A stretch of 64,000 nucleotides of DNA, from positions 4,650,001 to 4,714,000 of the forward strand of contig NZ_CP082161.1 in assembly GCF_023101665.1 (NCBI RefSeq). The letters are read 5' to 3'. Positions 43,485-51,976 of this stretch are shown here, piece after piece. Source of the stretch: Bradyrhizobium sp. 195. Lineage in GTDB: Bacteria > Pseudomonadota > Alphaproteobacteria > Rhizobiales > Xanthobacteraceae. A model generated the notes under the pieces. The model searched no databases. It was given only the letters and a program-made list of their open reading frames with translations, and was not told the origin of the DNA. The position numbers and the translations under genes were made by a program. Numbering within the stretch: the first letter of the stretch is position 1; every line of letters starts with the position of its first letter.

Positions 43485-44591
43485 ATGCACAGACGGCTGG
43501 CATTCATCGATAGCCTGCGCGGCATCGCCGTCCTGGCGGTGGTCATCCAGCATGCTCTCGAGGTGATCGTGCGGGAACACCCGACCGGCGCCTATCATGC
43601 GGTCCTTCACGACGCGATCGGCTACTACATGAATTTCGGCCGGTTCGGCGTCGTGCTGTTCTTCTTCGTCAGCGGCTTCGTCATTCCCTTCAGTTTTCCC
43701 GCCAGCGCATCTCCCGTAAACGACTTCGCGATCAGTCGCTTCTTCCGGCTCTACCCGGCCTACTGGGCCTCGATCGTGATCGGGCTGGTCACGATGCAGG
43801 CGCTCACGTCCAGGACCTATCCTCTGTCGCAGATCGCCGCGAACCTCACGATGCTCCAGTCCTTCCTGGAGGTCCCTCACCTCTGGGACTTCTACTGGAC
43901 GCTCACCATCGAACTGCTGTTCTATCTTGTCTGCATCGTTCTCTTCGCGGCAGGACTGCTGCACCGGCGCCTTACGGCCGTCGCGATCGTCGTTGCAACC
44001 GCTCTTGTCGGTACGGCGGTGGCTGTCCTAGTTGAGGACAGGGCGGCCTGGATGGTGACGGAGGTCGGACTGAACCTGTCGGCGATGTTCCTCGGCAAGA
44101 TCATTCGCGACACCGTCATCGGCGGAAGGCTGCGATGGCGGCATGTCGCGCTCTGCACGACACTCTACGTATTGTTCGCCATCACGCTGTCCGGCAAACG
44201 CTATGGCGGGATCTACCAGGACGATTTCTTCTACAGCTATTCGATCGGGGCAGCCTATGTCTGCGCGGCCCTCGTCTTCATCGTGTTTGCCGCATTCGGC
44301 GAGAGGATGGCGTGGCGCCCGATCGCGTTCATCGGCGTCATCAGTTACTCGGTCTACTTGATGTCGCCGTTCGCAATGGACTGGATTCAGCACTACGCCT
44401 GGCCGGGCGACGGACCTCTGGCATGGTTCGTCTTCGTCGCCGAGGTCGTGACGTCGTCGATCCTTGTCAGCTTGATGACATATTCCCTCGTCGAGACCCC
44501 CTCGATCTCGTTTGGGCGCAAACTCCGTTCAGACCGCAGCACGCCGGTCGCTATCGAGCCGGCTCTCGGCCGGCAGGGTGCGGCGCAGTAA
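43485..44591 (+). CDS. Integral membrane acyltransferase (acyltransferase 3 family)
   Basis: A 368-residue membrane protein of the O-acyltransferase type (PF01757), like OafA and NodX. The N-terminus RLAFIDSLRGIAVLAVVIQH carries the Arg and His characteristic of the family; the second conserved stretch is FFFVSGFVIPFSFP and the third FFRLYPAYWASI. About ten membrane helices follow. These enzymes add acetyl or other acyl groups to surface sugars. No glycan genes are adjacent, so the acceptor is unknown. ATG at 43485 has GAAGG just upstream. Confidence 0.92.
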   Translation: MHRRLAFIDSLRGIAVLAVVIQHALEVIVREHPTGAYHAVLHDAIGYYMNFGRFGVVLFFFVSGFVIPFSFPASASPVNDFAISRFFRLYPAYWASIVIGLVTMQALTSRTYPLSQIAANLTMLQSFLEVPHLWDFYWTLTIELLFYLVCIVLFAAGLLHRRLTAVAIVVATALVGTAVAVLVEDRAAWMVTEVGLNLSAMFLGKIIRDTVIGGRLRWRHVALCTTLYVLFAITLSGKRYGGIYQDDFFYSYSIGAAYVCAALVFIVFAAFGERMAWRPIAFIGVISYSVYLMSPFAMDWIQHYAWPGDGPLAWFVFVAEVVTSSILVSLMTYSLVETPSISFGRKLRSDRSTPVAIEPALGRQGAAQ

Positions 44592-44807
44592 TCGAACGTC
44601 CCGACGCGCGAAGCAGTGCGGCGACTTATCGCAATGCACAGGGATTGTTTGCATTGCGATAGTTGCGACTGCGAGTTCGGCAAGGTGACGGCAGCATGAC
44701 ACCTCGAGGTGAAGCTAATTTTATGAGAGCCAACGCATTTGTGTTGCGACCTCGTCAACTCCTTCTGCTTATGTTAGACTTACGTCTTAAAGCAGGGAGG
44801 TCCCACG

Positions 44808-45026
44808 ATGTCAGCAGTCGCTGAAGTGTTGCCGACCGTCGCGGCGAACCGCGATCCGCGTTGCAGCGAGTTGCCCACCTGTCCCGTCTGCGCCGACTCC
44901 ATGGTCGCCGCCGAAGCATCCGCCTACGTGTCGGACCACATGATCAGCTATCTCTGGACCTGCGACAATTGCGGCTATGGCTTCGTGACCAAGCACGCGG
45001 TGAAAACCCGCTTCCTGTGCAACTGA
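44808..45026 (+). CDS. Small zinc-ribbon protein, 72 residues
   Basis: GGGAGG lies eight bases upstream of the ATG. The product contains ELPTCPVCADSMVAAEASAY and YLWTCDNCGYGFVTKHAVKT: two CxxC pairs 22 residues apart, with aromatic residues as in zinc ribbons. It ends one base before the stop of tgt on the other strand. Similar proteins are frequent in Bradyrhizobium, from memory; none has a known function. Confidence 0.75.
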   Translation: MSAVAEVLPTVAANRDPRCSELPTCPVCADSMVAAEASAYVSDHMISYLWTCDNCGYGFVTKHAVKTRFLCN

Positions 45027-45027
45027 T

Positions 45028-46173
45028 CTAGCGCGGGGCGATGTCGCCCCTCGCCCAGTCCGCGCGTGTACGCTGATAGAACTCGTCGAATTTTCCCTGT
45101 GCGACCGCGTTCCTGATGCCCTGCATCAGGAACTGGTAATAGGCGATATTGACTTCGGACAGCAGCATCGCCCCCAACGTCTCGCCCGCCTTGACGAGAT
45201 GGTGCAGATAGGCGCGCGCGCAGTTGCGCGTTGACAGCCATGAGCTTTCCTCGTCCAGCGGACGCGGATCGTCGGCGTGGCGCGCATTGCGTAAATTCAC
45301 CTGACCAAAGCGCGTGAAGGCGACGCCGTGCCGGCCATTGCGCGTCGGCATCACGCAATCGAACATGTCGATGCCGCGCTTCACGGCTTCGAGGATGTCG
45401 TCGGGCGTGCCGACGCCCATCAGGTAGCGCGGGCGCTCCTTCGGCAGCACCGGCGCGGTCTCGTCGATCATCGCCAGCATCACCTCCTGCGGCTCGCCGA
45501 CGGCAAGGCCGCCGATCGCATAGCCGTGGAAGCCGATCGCGACCAGGCCTTCCGCACTGGCATGACGAAGCTGGGGAATGTCGCCGCCCTGCACGATGCC
45601 GAACAGCATGTAGCCGTCGGGAGCGCTCTCGAAGGCGCGCTTGCTTCGCTCGGCCCAGCGCAGCGACAATTGCATCGCGCGGTCGATGTCGGCGCGCTCG
45701 GCCGGCAGCCGCACGCACTCGTCCATCTGCATGGCGATGTCGGAGCCGAGCAGGCGCTGCACCTCGATCGAGCGCTCCGGCGACAACTCGACCTTGGCAC
45801 CGTCGATATGCGAGCGGAAGGTGACCGCGTGCTCGCTGATCTTGCGCAGGTCCGCCAGCGACATCACCTGAAAGCCGCCGGAATCCGTCAGCATTGGCCC
45901 GTTCCAGCCGGTGAACCGCTGCAGGCCGCCGAGCGCCGCGATCCGCTCGGCGCTCGGACGCAGCATCAGGTGATAGGTGTTGCCGAGCACGATGTCGGCG
46001 CCGGCATCGCGCACCTCGCGCCAGTGCATGCCCTTCATGGCACCGGCGGTGCCGACCGGCATGAAGGCCGGCGTCCGCACCACGCCGTGCGGTGTAGTCA
46101 GGCGTCCGGTGCGCGCGGCGCCGTCAGTGGCGAGCAATTCAAAGTGATTGGGAAGGTCATTGTCGGGATTCAT
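45028..46173 (-). CDS. tgt: tRNA-guanine transglycosylase lacking the zinc ligands
   Basis: Exchanges guanine 34 of GUN-anticodon tRNAs for preQ1 in queuosine synthesis. The 381-residue protein has the substrate Asp in [12 protein letters not shown], the GIVQGG loop, and the nucleophile Asp in [13 protein letters not shown]. The CxCxxC of the structural zinc site is replaced: after RPLD the sequence is [18 protein letters not shown], and the His of the canonical EHN is Val in SEVNIAYY. All four ligands are thus absent, yet the surrounding sequence aligns well. The start at 46173 drops 27 unlikely residues. queA, the next pathway enzyme, lies 4.7 kb upstream on the same strand. Confidence 0.95.
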   Translation of the reverse strand: MNPDNDLPNHFELLATDGAARTGRLTTPHGVVRTPAFMPVGTAGAMKGMHWREVRDAGADIVLGNTYHLMLRPSAERIAALGGLQRFTGWNGPMLTDSGGFQVMSLADLRKISEHAVTFRSHIDGAKVELSPERSIEVQRLLGSDIAMQMDECVRLPAERADIDRAMQLSLRWAERSKRAFESAPDGYMLFGIVQGGDIPQLRHASAEGLVAIGFHGYAIGGLAVGEPQEVMLAMIDETAPVLPKERPRYLMGVGTPDDILEAVKRGIDMFDCVMPTRNGRHGVAFTRFGQVNLRNARHADDPRPLDEESSWLSTRNCARAYLHHLVKAGETLGAMLLSEVNIAYYQFLMQGIRNAVAQGKFDEFYQRTRADWARGDIAPR

Positions 46174-46292
46174 GGCGGTGCTTATTGCGTGTCGGAGGAA
46201 GCTGATCAACCCGCCCAACCGGTCCTGGACGGCCCGTGCCTCAGACCGGGACACAATTAAAGCGGATATGGACGCCGCGCCCCTTGTTAAAC

Positions 46293-46313
46293 AAAACGAT
46301 ACCGTGTAGTTTT
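46293..46313. promoter_or_regulatory. Probable TetR-type operator upstream of the patatin gene
   Basis: Imperfect dyad AAAACGATACCGTGTAGTTT followed by T; the arms match those of 48510-48530. It lies 50 bases before the patatin-like gene and about 120 bases from tgt, in the divergent promoter region. Confidence 0.6.
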
Positions 46314-46361
46314 ATCGTGGGCTGAACGAGATGCCGTGGGCGAATTTGCCGGCGGCGGTCA

Positions 46362-47570
46362 ATGCGTGATCGACATCCACCGACAATGCCTTTCCCCTCA
46401 TGTTCGACCGATCTCTCCAGCCGCTCGCGTGACTGGATCAGGCACACACCTGCTCGTCTGATCGGCTTCCTGGTCCTGACGTGCAGCCTGGCACTCGCCG
46501 GCTGCACCTCCCTGCCCCGCACGCCCTATACGGCCGCTGAAGCCAGCACCTCGCGCGTGCTCGATATCGATGGCCTCAGGCGCTACGCCGACGAGCCCGT
46601 CACCAAATTCAATTTCGAGAAGGACAACAGCACCGCGACGAAGTCGTATCTGGCGCTGTCGGGCGGCGGCGCCGATGGCGCCTATGGCGTCGGCGTGCTC
46701 AACGGCTGGACTGCGGCCAGGACCCGTCCCGCCTTCTCGGTCGTCTCGGGCGTGAGCACCGGCGGCCTGATCGCGCCCTTTGCCTTCCTCGGCTCGCAAT
46801 ACGACGACACGCTGAAGGAGGTCTACACCAGCGGCATCGCGGAGAGCCTCCTAAACGATCCCAGCATCATGCGCGTGCTGTTCGGGTCCGGCCTGTTCGG
46901 CAACACAAGGCTGCGCGAACTCGTCGCCCGCTATGTCGGGCCCGAGATCATGGCGCAAGTCGCGCGCGAGAACGCCAAGGGCCGCAAGCTGTTGGTGGTG
47001 ACGACCGATCTCGACACCCAGCGCACCGCGATCTGGGACATGGGCAAGATCGCCGCGGTCGGAACGCCCGAGGCGCTAAAACTGTTTCGCGACGTGATGG
47101 CGGCTTCCGCCAGCATCCCCCTGGTGTTTCCGCCGATCATGATCGACGCCGAGGGCCAGGGCCGCAAGTTTCAGGAGATGCATGTCGACGGCGGCGTAAC
47201 CGCCCCGGTGCTGACGCTGCCGGAAGCCTTGCTTTTCCAGGGCAGCCGACTGCCGGGCAATGCAAAGCTGGACATCTACATCCTCGTCAACAAGAAGATC
47301 GAACGCAATTTCGAGCTTGTCTCCAACGGCACCATCGATGTCGCCTCGCGCAGCCTGTCGGCGATCACCCAGTCGCAGACGCGCTCGATCATCTTCTCGA
47401 CCTATGATTTCGCCAAGCGCAACCGTCTCGGCTTTCATCTCTCCTACATCGCCCGCGAATATCCGGCGCCGCCGTCGGAAGGGTTCGACACCGCCTATAT
47501 GCGGGCGCTCTATCAATACGGATACGACAAGGCTGCTTCAGGCCAGGCCTGGAGTTCGACGGTGCCGTGA
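46362..47570 (+). CDS. Patatin-like phospholipase lipoprotein
   Basis: A 402-residue protein with a lipoprotein signal (LTCSLALAGC, Cys48) and a patatin domain: oxyanion loop SGGGADGAYGVG, nucleophile Ser133 in GVSTG, and the catalytic Asp in HVDGGV near residue 275. Ser-Asp dyad enzymes of this type hydrolyse membrane phospholipids or related esters. It is likely anchored in the outer membrane. A TetR-type operator lies just upstream, and the TetR gene follows on the same strand. ATG at 46386 is an alternative start. Confidence 0.9.
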   Translation: MRDRHPPTMPFPSCSTDLSSRSRDWIRHTPARLIGFLVLTCSLALAGCTSLPRTPYTAAEASTSRVLDIDGLRRYADEPVTKFNFEKDNSTATKSYLALSGGGADGAYGVGVLNGWTAARTRPAFSVVSGVSTGGLIAPFAFLGSQYDDTLKEVYTSGIAESLLNDPSIMRVLFGSGLFGNTRLRELVARYVGPEIMAQVARENAKGRKLLVVTTDLDTQRTAIWDMGKIAAVGTPEALKLFRDVMAASASIPLVFPPIMIDAEGQGRKFQEMHVDGGVTAPVLTLPEALLFQGSRLPGNAKLDIYILVNKKIERNFELVSNGTIDVASRSLSAITQSQTRSIIFSTYDFAKRNRLGFHLSYIAREYPAPPSEGFDTAYMRALYQYGYDKAASGQAWSSTVP

Positions 47571-47705
47571 GCGCCGGTGCCGGAACGAGGCCCTGCTGAA
47601 ATCGTTGACGATACGGCCAATTCGGCCAGATTCGCGATGACGCCTCCGCTCCTGCGCGATATAGAGCGAATGACCATTGTCGGAAACGCGCAGGAATCAT
47701 TGGGC

Positions 47706-48449
47706 ATGGGATTGACTGCGACCAAGACGAGAGCGGCAGCGGCGCGCCGCGAGGTGCCGAAATCCCGCGGCGGCCGGCCGACGAAAAGTGCCGCCATCGA
47801 GCGCGACCAGCGGCTGATCGAGGTCGCCACCCGCCTGTTCCTGGACCGCGGCTTCGACGCGACCTCGCTCGACGCGGTCGCCGAAGCGGCCCGGGTGAGC
47901 AAGCCGACCGTCTATTCCCGCTATGGCGACAAGCGCGGCCTGTTTGCCGCCGTGCTGAGGCGCGAGATCGCGCGCTGGCTTGCACCACTGTCCGCCGCGG
48001 CGGAGACCCAGCTCAGCAGCCTTGCGGACATCTCGGTCGAGCAACGGCTGATCGAGATCGGACGCGAGATGCTGACATTCACCTGCGGTCCCGATGCCGT
48101 CGCCTTCAGCCGCATGATGACGTCGCAGGCCATCAATTTCCCTGACGTCGCCAAGCTCGGCAAGGAAGAAGGTTGGCTCAAGGCCGTTGCCACCACGGCA
48201 CGCTTCTTCGACCATCTGGTGGCGCAGGGCGCGCTCGACGTCGAGGACACCGCCATTGCGGCCGAGGTGTTTCTCGACGTGGTCGTCGGCCACACCCACC
48301 GCATGGCGACCTTCGGAACTGCGCTCGAGATGAAGGCCGCTGAAAAGCGCATGCGCGCGGCGATCAAGCTGTTCCTGGCCGGCGCCCTGGGACCTGCCGA
48401 CCGTCTCCAGGACGCCAAAGGCACGCAACGCCGCCGTCCCGCCCGCTGA
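47706..48449 (+). CDS. TetR/AcrR family transcriptional regulator
   Basis: A 247-residue regulator. After a basic tail (SRGGRPTKSAAIERDQ) comes the TetR DNA-binding helix-turn-helix, ATRLFLDRGFDATSLDAVAE then ARVSKPTVYSRYGDKRGLF, and a helical ligand-binding domain. It lies between the patatin-like and PepSY genes, with AAAC-x-ATAC-x-GTxT-x-GTTT dyads upstream of both, so it probably represses one or both. A half-site lies near 47609 upstream of its own start. ATG at 47670 or 47706 is the likely start; the longest frame starts at 47577. Confidence 0.88.
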   Translation: MGLTATKTRAAAARREVPKSRGGRPTKSAAIERDQRLIEVATRLFLDRGFDATSLDAVAEAARVSKPTVYSRYGDKRGLFAAVLRREIARWLAPLSAAAETQLSSLADISVEQRLIEIGREMLTFTCGPDAVAFSRMMTSQAINFPDVAKLGKEEGWLKAVATTARFFDHLVAQGALDVEDTAIAAEVFLDVVVGHTHRMATFGTALEMKAAEKRMRAAIKLFLAGALGPADRLQDAKGTQRRRPAR

Positions 48450-48509
48450 CAATTCCGTGAGGTGAGCGCTTTCCCCGCGGGAGACGCGATCGGCTCGATT
48501 GACCAAAAT

Positions 48510-48530
48510 AAAACGATACGGTATGGTTTA
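48510..48530. promoter_or_regulatory. Probable TetR-type operator upstream of the PepSY gene
   Basis: AAACGATACGGTATGGTTT, a near-perfect dyad that matches the site at 46293-46313. A further GCGATACGG half-site lies at 48539-48547. It sits 170 bases before the PepSY gene and 60 bases after the TetR stop. Confidence 0.65.
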
Positions 48531-48700
48531 GTTATAGGCGATACGGACCGCTTTTTCACCAGCCCCAAAGGTGGCCCGTACCGCTGAGATCGCCGTGCCG
48601 GGTACAGCCCGGTGCGGCGCTCCGCGGCCGGCCGATGCCCAAGGCCGGCCGCGAATTCTTTACGACCATCCGGCACACTCGTAGGCCGAGGGTTTCGAGC

Positions 48701-49303
48701 ATGACGACAGCCAAACGATGGACTTCAGGACTGCTGGCGATCGCCTTGCCCGCGCTGCTTCTGGCCGCCCCCGCGCGGGCGATCGTGACCTCGAGCACGC
48801 CCACTTCTCTTCACAGCGACATAGATGGCGATCCCGAAGCCGACCGCCAGGCCGTCAGCCGCGAGATCGAACGATTCCGCAGCTCGACCATCTCGATCGG
48901 CCAGGCCATGGCGATTGCGGAACGCCGCCACGCCGGCGCCACCACGGCGGATGTGAGTTTCGACGGAGCCTCCGGCGTACCGGTGTATCGGGTGAAGACC
49001 CTGCACAACGACCGGATCTGGCGCCACACCATCAATGCTTCGACCGGCGAGCTGGTCGGTGGGGAAGCCGCCCTGCCCCTCGCCGAGCTCGACCACGAGG
49101 ACCGCGACAACCTCGCAGCACTCGGTGCGATCAGGCACCGCCTCGCCGATGCCGTGCGGGTCGCTGAACGCGCGGCCTCGGGCAAGGCGATCAGCGGCGG
49201 GCTGGTGCGCGAACGCGGCCGGCTCAATTTTGCGATCGTCGTGATCAGCGGCGACGACCTCAAGGAGGTCATCCTGGAGCCGCCGGGCGCCAGGACGAAA
49301 TAG
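48701..49303 (+). CDS. Exported PepSY-domain protein
   Basis: A 200-residue protein: signal peptide SGLLAIALPALLLAAPARA, then two PepSY-like units: SIGQAMAIAERRHAGATTAD with VPVYRVKTLHNDRIWRHTIN and ASTGELVG, and a second, weaker one ending GRLNFAIVVISGDDLKEVIL. PepSY domains are thought to inhibit or chaperone secreted proteases; the role here is unknown. It follows the TetR gene and operator. ATG at 48701 is set by the signal peptide. Confidence 0.8.
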   Translation: MTTAKRWTSGLLAIALPALLLAAPARAIVTSSTPTSLHSDIDGDPEADRQAVSREIERFRSSTISIGQAMAIAERRHAGATTADVSFDGASGVPVYRVKTLHNDRIWRHTINASTGELVGGEAALPLAELDHEDRDNLAALGAIRHRLADAVRVAERAASGKAISGGLVRERGRLNFAIVVISGDDLKEVILEPPGARTK

Positions 49304-49341
49304 TAGCTGCGAAATAGCGACTGCCACATAGCGGCACAAGG

Positions 49342-49370
49342 TTCGCCCCCCGGCGTTGACCGGGGGCGAA
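49342..49370 (+). terminator. Hairpin after the PepSY gene
   Basis: Nine-base-pair stem TTCGCCCCC/GGGGGCGAA, 38 bases after the stop codon and ending six bases before the asd promoter. It lacks a T run, so it may be a weak terminator or an insulating structure. Confidence 0.4.
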
Positions 49371-49376
49371 AGGCCA

Positions 49377-49405
49377 TTGACGACTGCAAGACTCTCCCGC
49401 ATAAG
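49377..49405 (+). promoter_or_regulatory. Promoter of the asd leader
   Basis: TTGACG and CATAAG separated by exactly 17 bases, a good sigma-70-type pair. The leader ATG begins eight bases after the -10 box, so transcription is expected to start at or within a few bases of it, giving a leaderless mRNA. Confidence 0.7.
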
Positions 49406-49413
49406 TCGCCGCC

Positions 49414-49485
49414 ATGTTCACGACCACCAAACGCACGACCAAAACCACCACGGCCTCAGGGGCCCGGGGAGGCGTGCGCGCGTAG
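49414..49485 (+). CDS. Thr/Lys-rich leader peptide of the asd attenuator
   Basis: A 23-codon open frame, ATG to TAG. Codons 3-13 encode TTTKRTTKTTT: eight Thr and two Lys in the first 13 residues. The rest is ASGARGGVRA. Thr and Lys are end products of the pathway served by asd. A T-tailed hairpin follows at 49516-49547, before the asd start. There is no Shine-Dalgarno, but the promoter position predicts a leaderless mRNA, as in Sinorhizobium trpL. Ribosome stalling on Thr (and Lys) codons would favour an antiterminator. Confidence 0.8.
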   Translation: MFTTTKRTTKTTTASGARGGVRA

Positions 49486-49515
49486 TCGTCGACTAGAACG
49501 CAATCCACTCTACCG

Positions 49516-49547
49516 AAGCCCCGCCAGCGATGGTCCGGGGCTTTTTT
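49516..49547 (+). terminator. Attenuator terminator upstream of asd
   Basis: Stem AAGCCCCG/CGGGGCTT followed by six T. The leader segment around 49472-49478 (CCGGGGA) can pair with GCCCCG of this stem, offering a competing antiterminator. Confidence 0.85.
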
Positions 49548-49580
49548 GTTGCCCAAATTTTCAATTCAATGGAGGACAAA

Positions 49581-50606
49581 GTGAGTAACGATCCCGTCGT
49601 CGCGATTGTCGGCGTCACCGGTGCGGTGGGCGCCGAATTCATCGCCACTATGGACAAGCGCGACTTTCGCGTCAGCAAGCTGAAGGCGCTCGCCAGCGCG
49701 CGCTCGGCCGGCAAGACGGTATCGTTCCGCGGCCAGTCAGTCGTGATCGAGGAACTGACCGAGCGGTCTTTCGACGGTGTCGATATCGCCCTGTTCTCCG
49801 CCGGCGGCAGCATTTCGAAGAAGTTCGCGCCTATCGCGGTCAAGGCCGGCGCTGTCGTGGTCGACAATTCCTCCGCCTTCCGCATGGACCCGAACGTGCC
49901 GCTGGTGATTCCCGAGATCAATGCGAACCGCATCAGGGATCACAAGGGCATCATCGCCAATCCGAACTGCGCCGCCATCACCGCGCTGGTGCCGCTGTGG
50001 CCGATCCATCAGAAGAACCGCATCAAGCGCGTGATCATCTCGACCTATCAGGCGGCCAGCGGCGCCGGGGCAGCGGCGATGGAGGAGCTCGTCGAATCCA
50101 CCCGTGCCAATCTCGACGGGCAGGTCTACACCCCGAATGTGATGCCGCACCCCTACGCCTTCAACCTCTTCAACCACAACACCGCCGTCGATCCTGAGAC
50201 CGGCTACAACGACGAAGAGACCAAGGTCATCAAGGAGACCCGCAAGATCTTCGAGGACGAGAAGATCGCCATCGGCGTCACCTGCGTGCGCGTGCCGGTA
50301 TTGCGCGCCCATTGCGAGGCGATCACCTTCGAATGCGAGAAGCCGATCAGCGAGGACCAGGTCCGCGCCATCATGGCGCAGGCCCCCGGCGTGAAGGTCG
50401 TCGACGACCGCATGAAGAACTACTTCCCGATGCCGATCGATGCCTCGGGCCAGGACGACGTCCTGGTCGGCCGCATCCGCAAGGACCTCAGCGACCCCTC
50501 AGGGCATTCGATCTCGATGTTCGTGGCGGCCGATCAGCTCTTGAAGGGCGCCGCGCTCAATGCGGTGCAGATCGCGGAGCTGCTGCCGCAGCGGGTGATG
50601 GCGTAG
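49581..50606 (+). CDS. asd: Aspartate-semialdehyde dehydrogenase
   Basis: Reduces aspartyl phosphate to aspartate semialdehyde, the branch point to Lys (and diaminopimelate), Thr, Met and Ile. The 341-residue protein has the NADP-binding VAIVGVTGAVGAEF, LFSAGGSISKK, the catalytic Cys130 in ANPNCAAI, and the Arg/His region VPVLRAHCEA. GGAGG stands five bases before the GTG at 49581; a longer frame would start inside the attenuator hairpin and is rejected. The Thr/Lys-rich leader and terminator immediately upstream indicate control by transcription attenuation. Confidence 0.97.
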   Translation: MSNDPVVAIVGVTGAVGAEFIATMDKRDFRVSKLKALASARSAGKTVSFRGQSVVIEELTERSFDGVDIALFSAGGSISKKFAPIAVKAGAVVVDNSSAFRMDPNVPLVIPEINANRIRDHKGIIANPNCAAITALVPLWPIHQKNRIKRVIISTYQAASGAGAAAMEELVESTRANLDGQVYTPNVMPHPYAFNLFNHNTAVDPETGYNDEETKVIKETRKIFEDEKIAIGVTCVRVPVLRAHCEAITFECEKPISEDQVRAIMAQAPGVKVVDDRMKNYFPMPIDASGQDDVLVGRIRKDLSDPSGHSISMFVAADQLLKGAALNAVQIAELLPQRVMA

Positions 50607-50615
50607 CGGACGGTG

Positions 50616-50726
50616 CGTAGGGTGGGTTAGGCGAAGCCGTAACCCACCACTTTCGAGCGCGAACAAAGATGGTGGGTTACGCTGAGCAGATGCGCTTCGC
50701 GCCTCCGCTCAGCTGACCCACCCTGC
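50616..50726. repeat. Palindromic intergenic repeat, GTGGGTTA variant
   Basis: CGTAGGGTGGGTTAGGCGAA and later GGTGGGTTACGCT and CAGCTGACCCACCCTGC form a multi-armed hairpin. It is related to the GTGGGCA family and stands right beside another copy, between convergent asd and queA. Confidence 0.8.
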
Positions 50727-50751
50727 TTCGTTTCCTGAAACAACAGGGACA

Positions 50752-50843
50752 GTAGGGTGGGCAAAGGCGCGCAAGCGCCGTGCCCACCATTCTTCTCCAT
50801 ATTCAAGAAAGACGTGGGCACGCTTCGCATTGCCCACCTACGG
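50752..50843. repeat. Palindromic intergenic repeat, GTGGGCA family, copy 3
   Basis: GTAGGGTGGGCAAAGGCGCG at the left and CGCATTGCCCACCTACGG at the right, with GCCGTGCCCACC and GACGTGGGCACGC arms. Ends nine bases before the queA stop. Confidence 0.88.
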
Positions 50844-50851
50844 CGCCGGCA

Positions 50852-51925
50852 CTAGTCGTTTACCCGGAACAACAAGCACGCATCGCCGTACGAATAGAAC
50901 CGGTAGCCATTCGCGATCGCGTGCGCATAGGCCTGCTGCATCGTCTCCAGCCCGGAGAACGCCGACACCAGCATGAACAGCGTCGACTTCGGCAAGTGGA
51001 AGTTCGTCATCAAAATATCCACCGCCCGGAAGCGATAGCCGGGCGTGATGAAGATCGCCGTCTCCGCCGCGAAGGGCTGGATCGCGCCATCTTCGCTCGC
51101 TGCGCTCTCAAGCAGTCGCAACGACGTCGTGCCGACGGCGATGATGCGGCCGCCGTTCTTTCGCGCGCTGCTGAGGCGCTCCGCCGTCTCGGCCGAGATC
51201 GTGCCCCACTCGGCATGCATCTTGTGGCCTTCGGTGTCGTCCACCTTCACCGGGAGGAACGTCCCTGCCCCGACATGCAGCGTGATGCGGTTGACCCCGA
51301 CGCCCCGCGCGCGCAGCACCTGCTCCAGGGCCGGTGTGAAATGCAGTCCCGCGGTGGGCGCTGCGACCGCGCCTTCGTTCGCGGCGAACATGGTCTGGTA
51401 GTCGGCGAGATCCTGATCGTCGGGCGTGCGCTTGGAGGCGATGTAGGGCGGCAGCGGCGGGCTGCCGAGATCGGCGATGGCCTGATCCAGCGCCGGGCCG
51501 TGGAACGAGAACGACAGCGTGACCTCGCCCTCGGTGCCCTTGGCCTCGACCTCGGCATCGAGATGGCCGAGCAGGCAGACCTTGCCTTCATTGCCGAAGC
51601 GGACGCGGTCGCCGGCGACAAGCTTCTTCGCGGGCTTCACCAGCGCCTGCCAGCGCGAGCCGTCGAGACGCTTGATCAACGTCGCCTCGATCCTGGGCTC
51701 GGTCTCGCGGCCGATGCGGCGGCCCCTGAGCTGCGCTGCGATCACCTTGGTGTCATTGACGACGAGTTGGTCGCCCGCCTTCAGCCATTGCGGCAGGTCG
51801 GCGATGGTCTGGTCGCGCAGCGCACCGTTCTCCACGACCAGCATCCTCGCGGAGTCACGCGGGCTCGCCGGGCGCAGTGCAATACGCTCGGCGGGCAGGT
51901 CGAAATCGAACAGATCGGTGCGCAC
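50852..51925 (-). CDS. queA: S-adenosylmethionine:tRNA ribosyltransferase-isomerase
   Basis: Transfers and isomerises the ribosyl moiety of S-adenosylmethionine onto preQ1-tRNA, giving epoxyqueuosine. The 357-residue protein begins [20 protein letters not shown], with [23 protein letters not shown] and [20 protein letters not shown], all QueA hallmarks. It follows the cyclophilin genes on the same strand and is separated from tgt by a plus-strand block. Confidence 0.98.
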   Translation of the reverse strand: MRTDLFDFDLPAERIALRPASPRDSARMLVVENGALRDQTIADLPQWLKAGDQLVVNDTKVIAAQLRGRRIGRETEPRIEATLIKRLDGSRWQALVKPAKKLVAGDRVRFGNEGKVCLLGHLDAEVEAKGTEGEVTLSFSFHGPALDQAIADLGSPPLPPYIASKRTPDDQDLADYQTMFAANEGAVAAPTAGLHFTPALEQVLRARGVGVNRITLHVGAGTFLPVKVDDTEGHKMHAEWGTISAETAERLSSARKNGGRIIAVGTTSLRLLESAASEDGAIQPFAAETAIFITPGYRFRAVDILMTNFHLPKSTLFMLVSAFSGLETMQQAYAHAIANGYRFYSYGDACLLFRVND

Positions 51926-51942
51926 GTTTGATACCTAGGCGC

Positions 51943-51962
51943 GCCCCCGCCGAAGCGGGGGC
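51943..51962 (-). terminator. GC-rich hairpin between ppiB and queA
   Basis: GCCCCCGC-CGAA-GCGGGGGC, eight base pairs with a tight tetraloop and no T run on either strand. It may modulate read-through or stability within the operon. Confidence 0.35.
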
Positions 51963-51976
51963 ACGACGCGCAGGTG

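Noticed and set aside
49530..49580. Upstream extension of asd to an ATG at 49530
   Set aside because: It would start inside the attenuator hairpin, lacks a ribosome-binding site and adds residues before the Rossmann strand.
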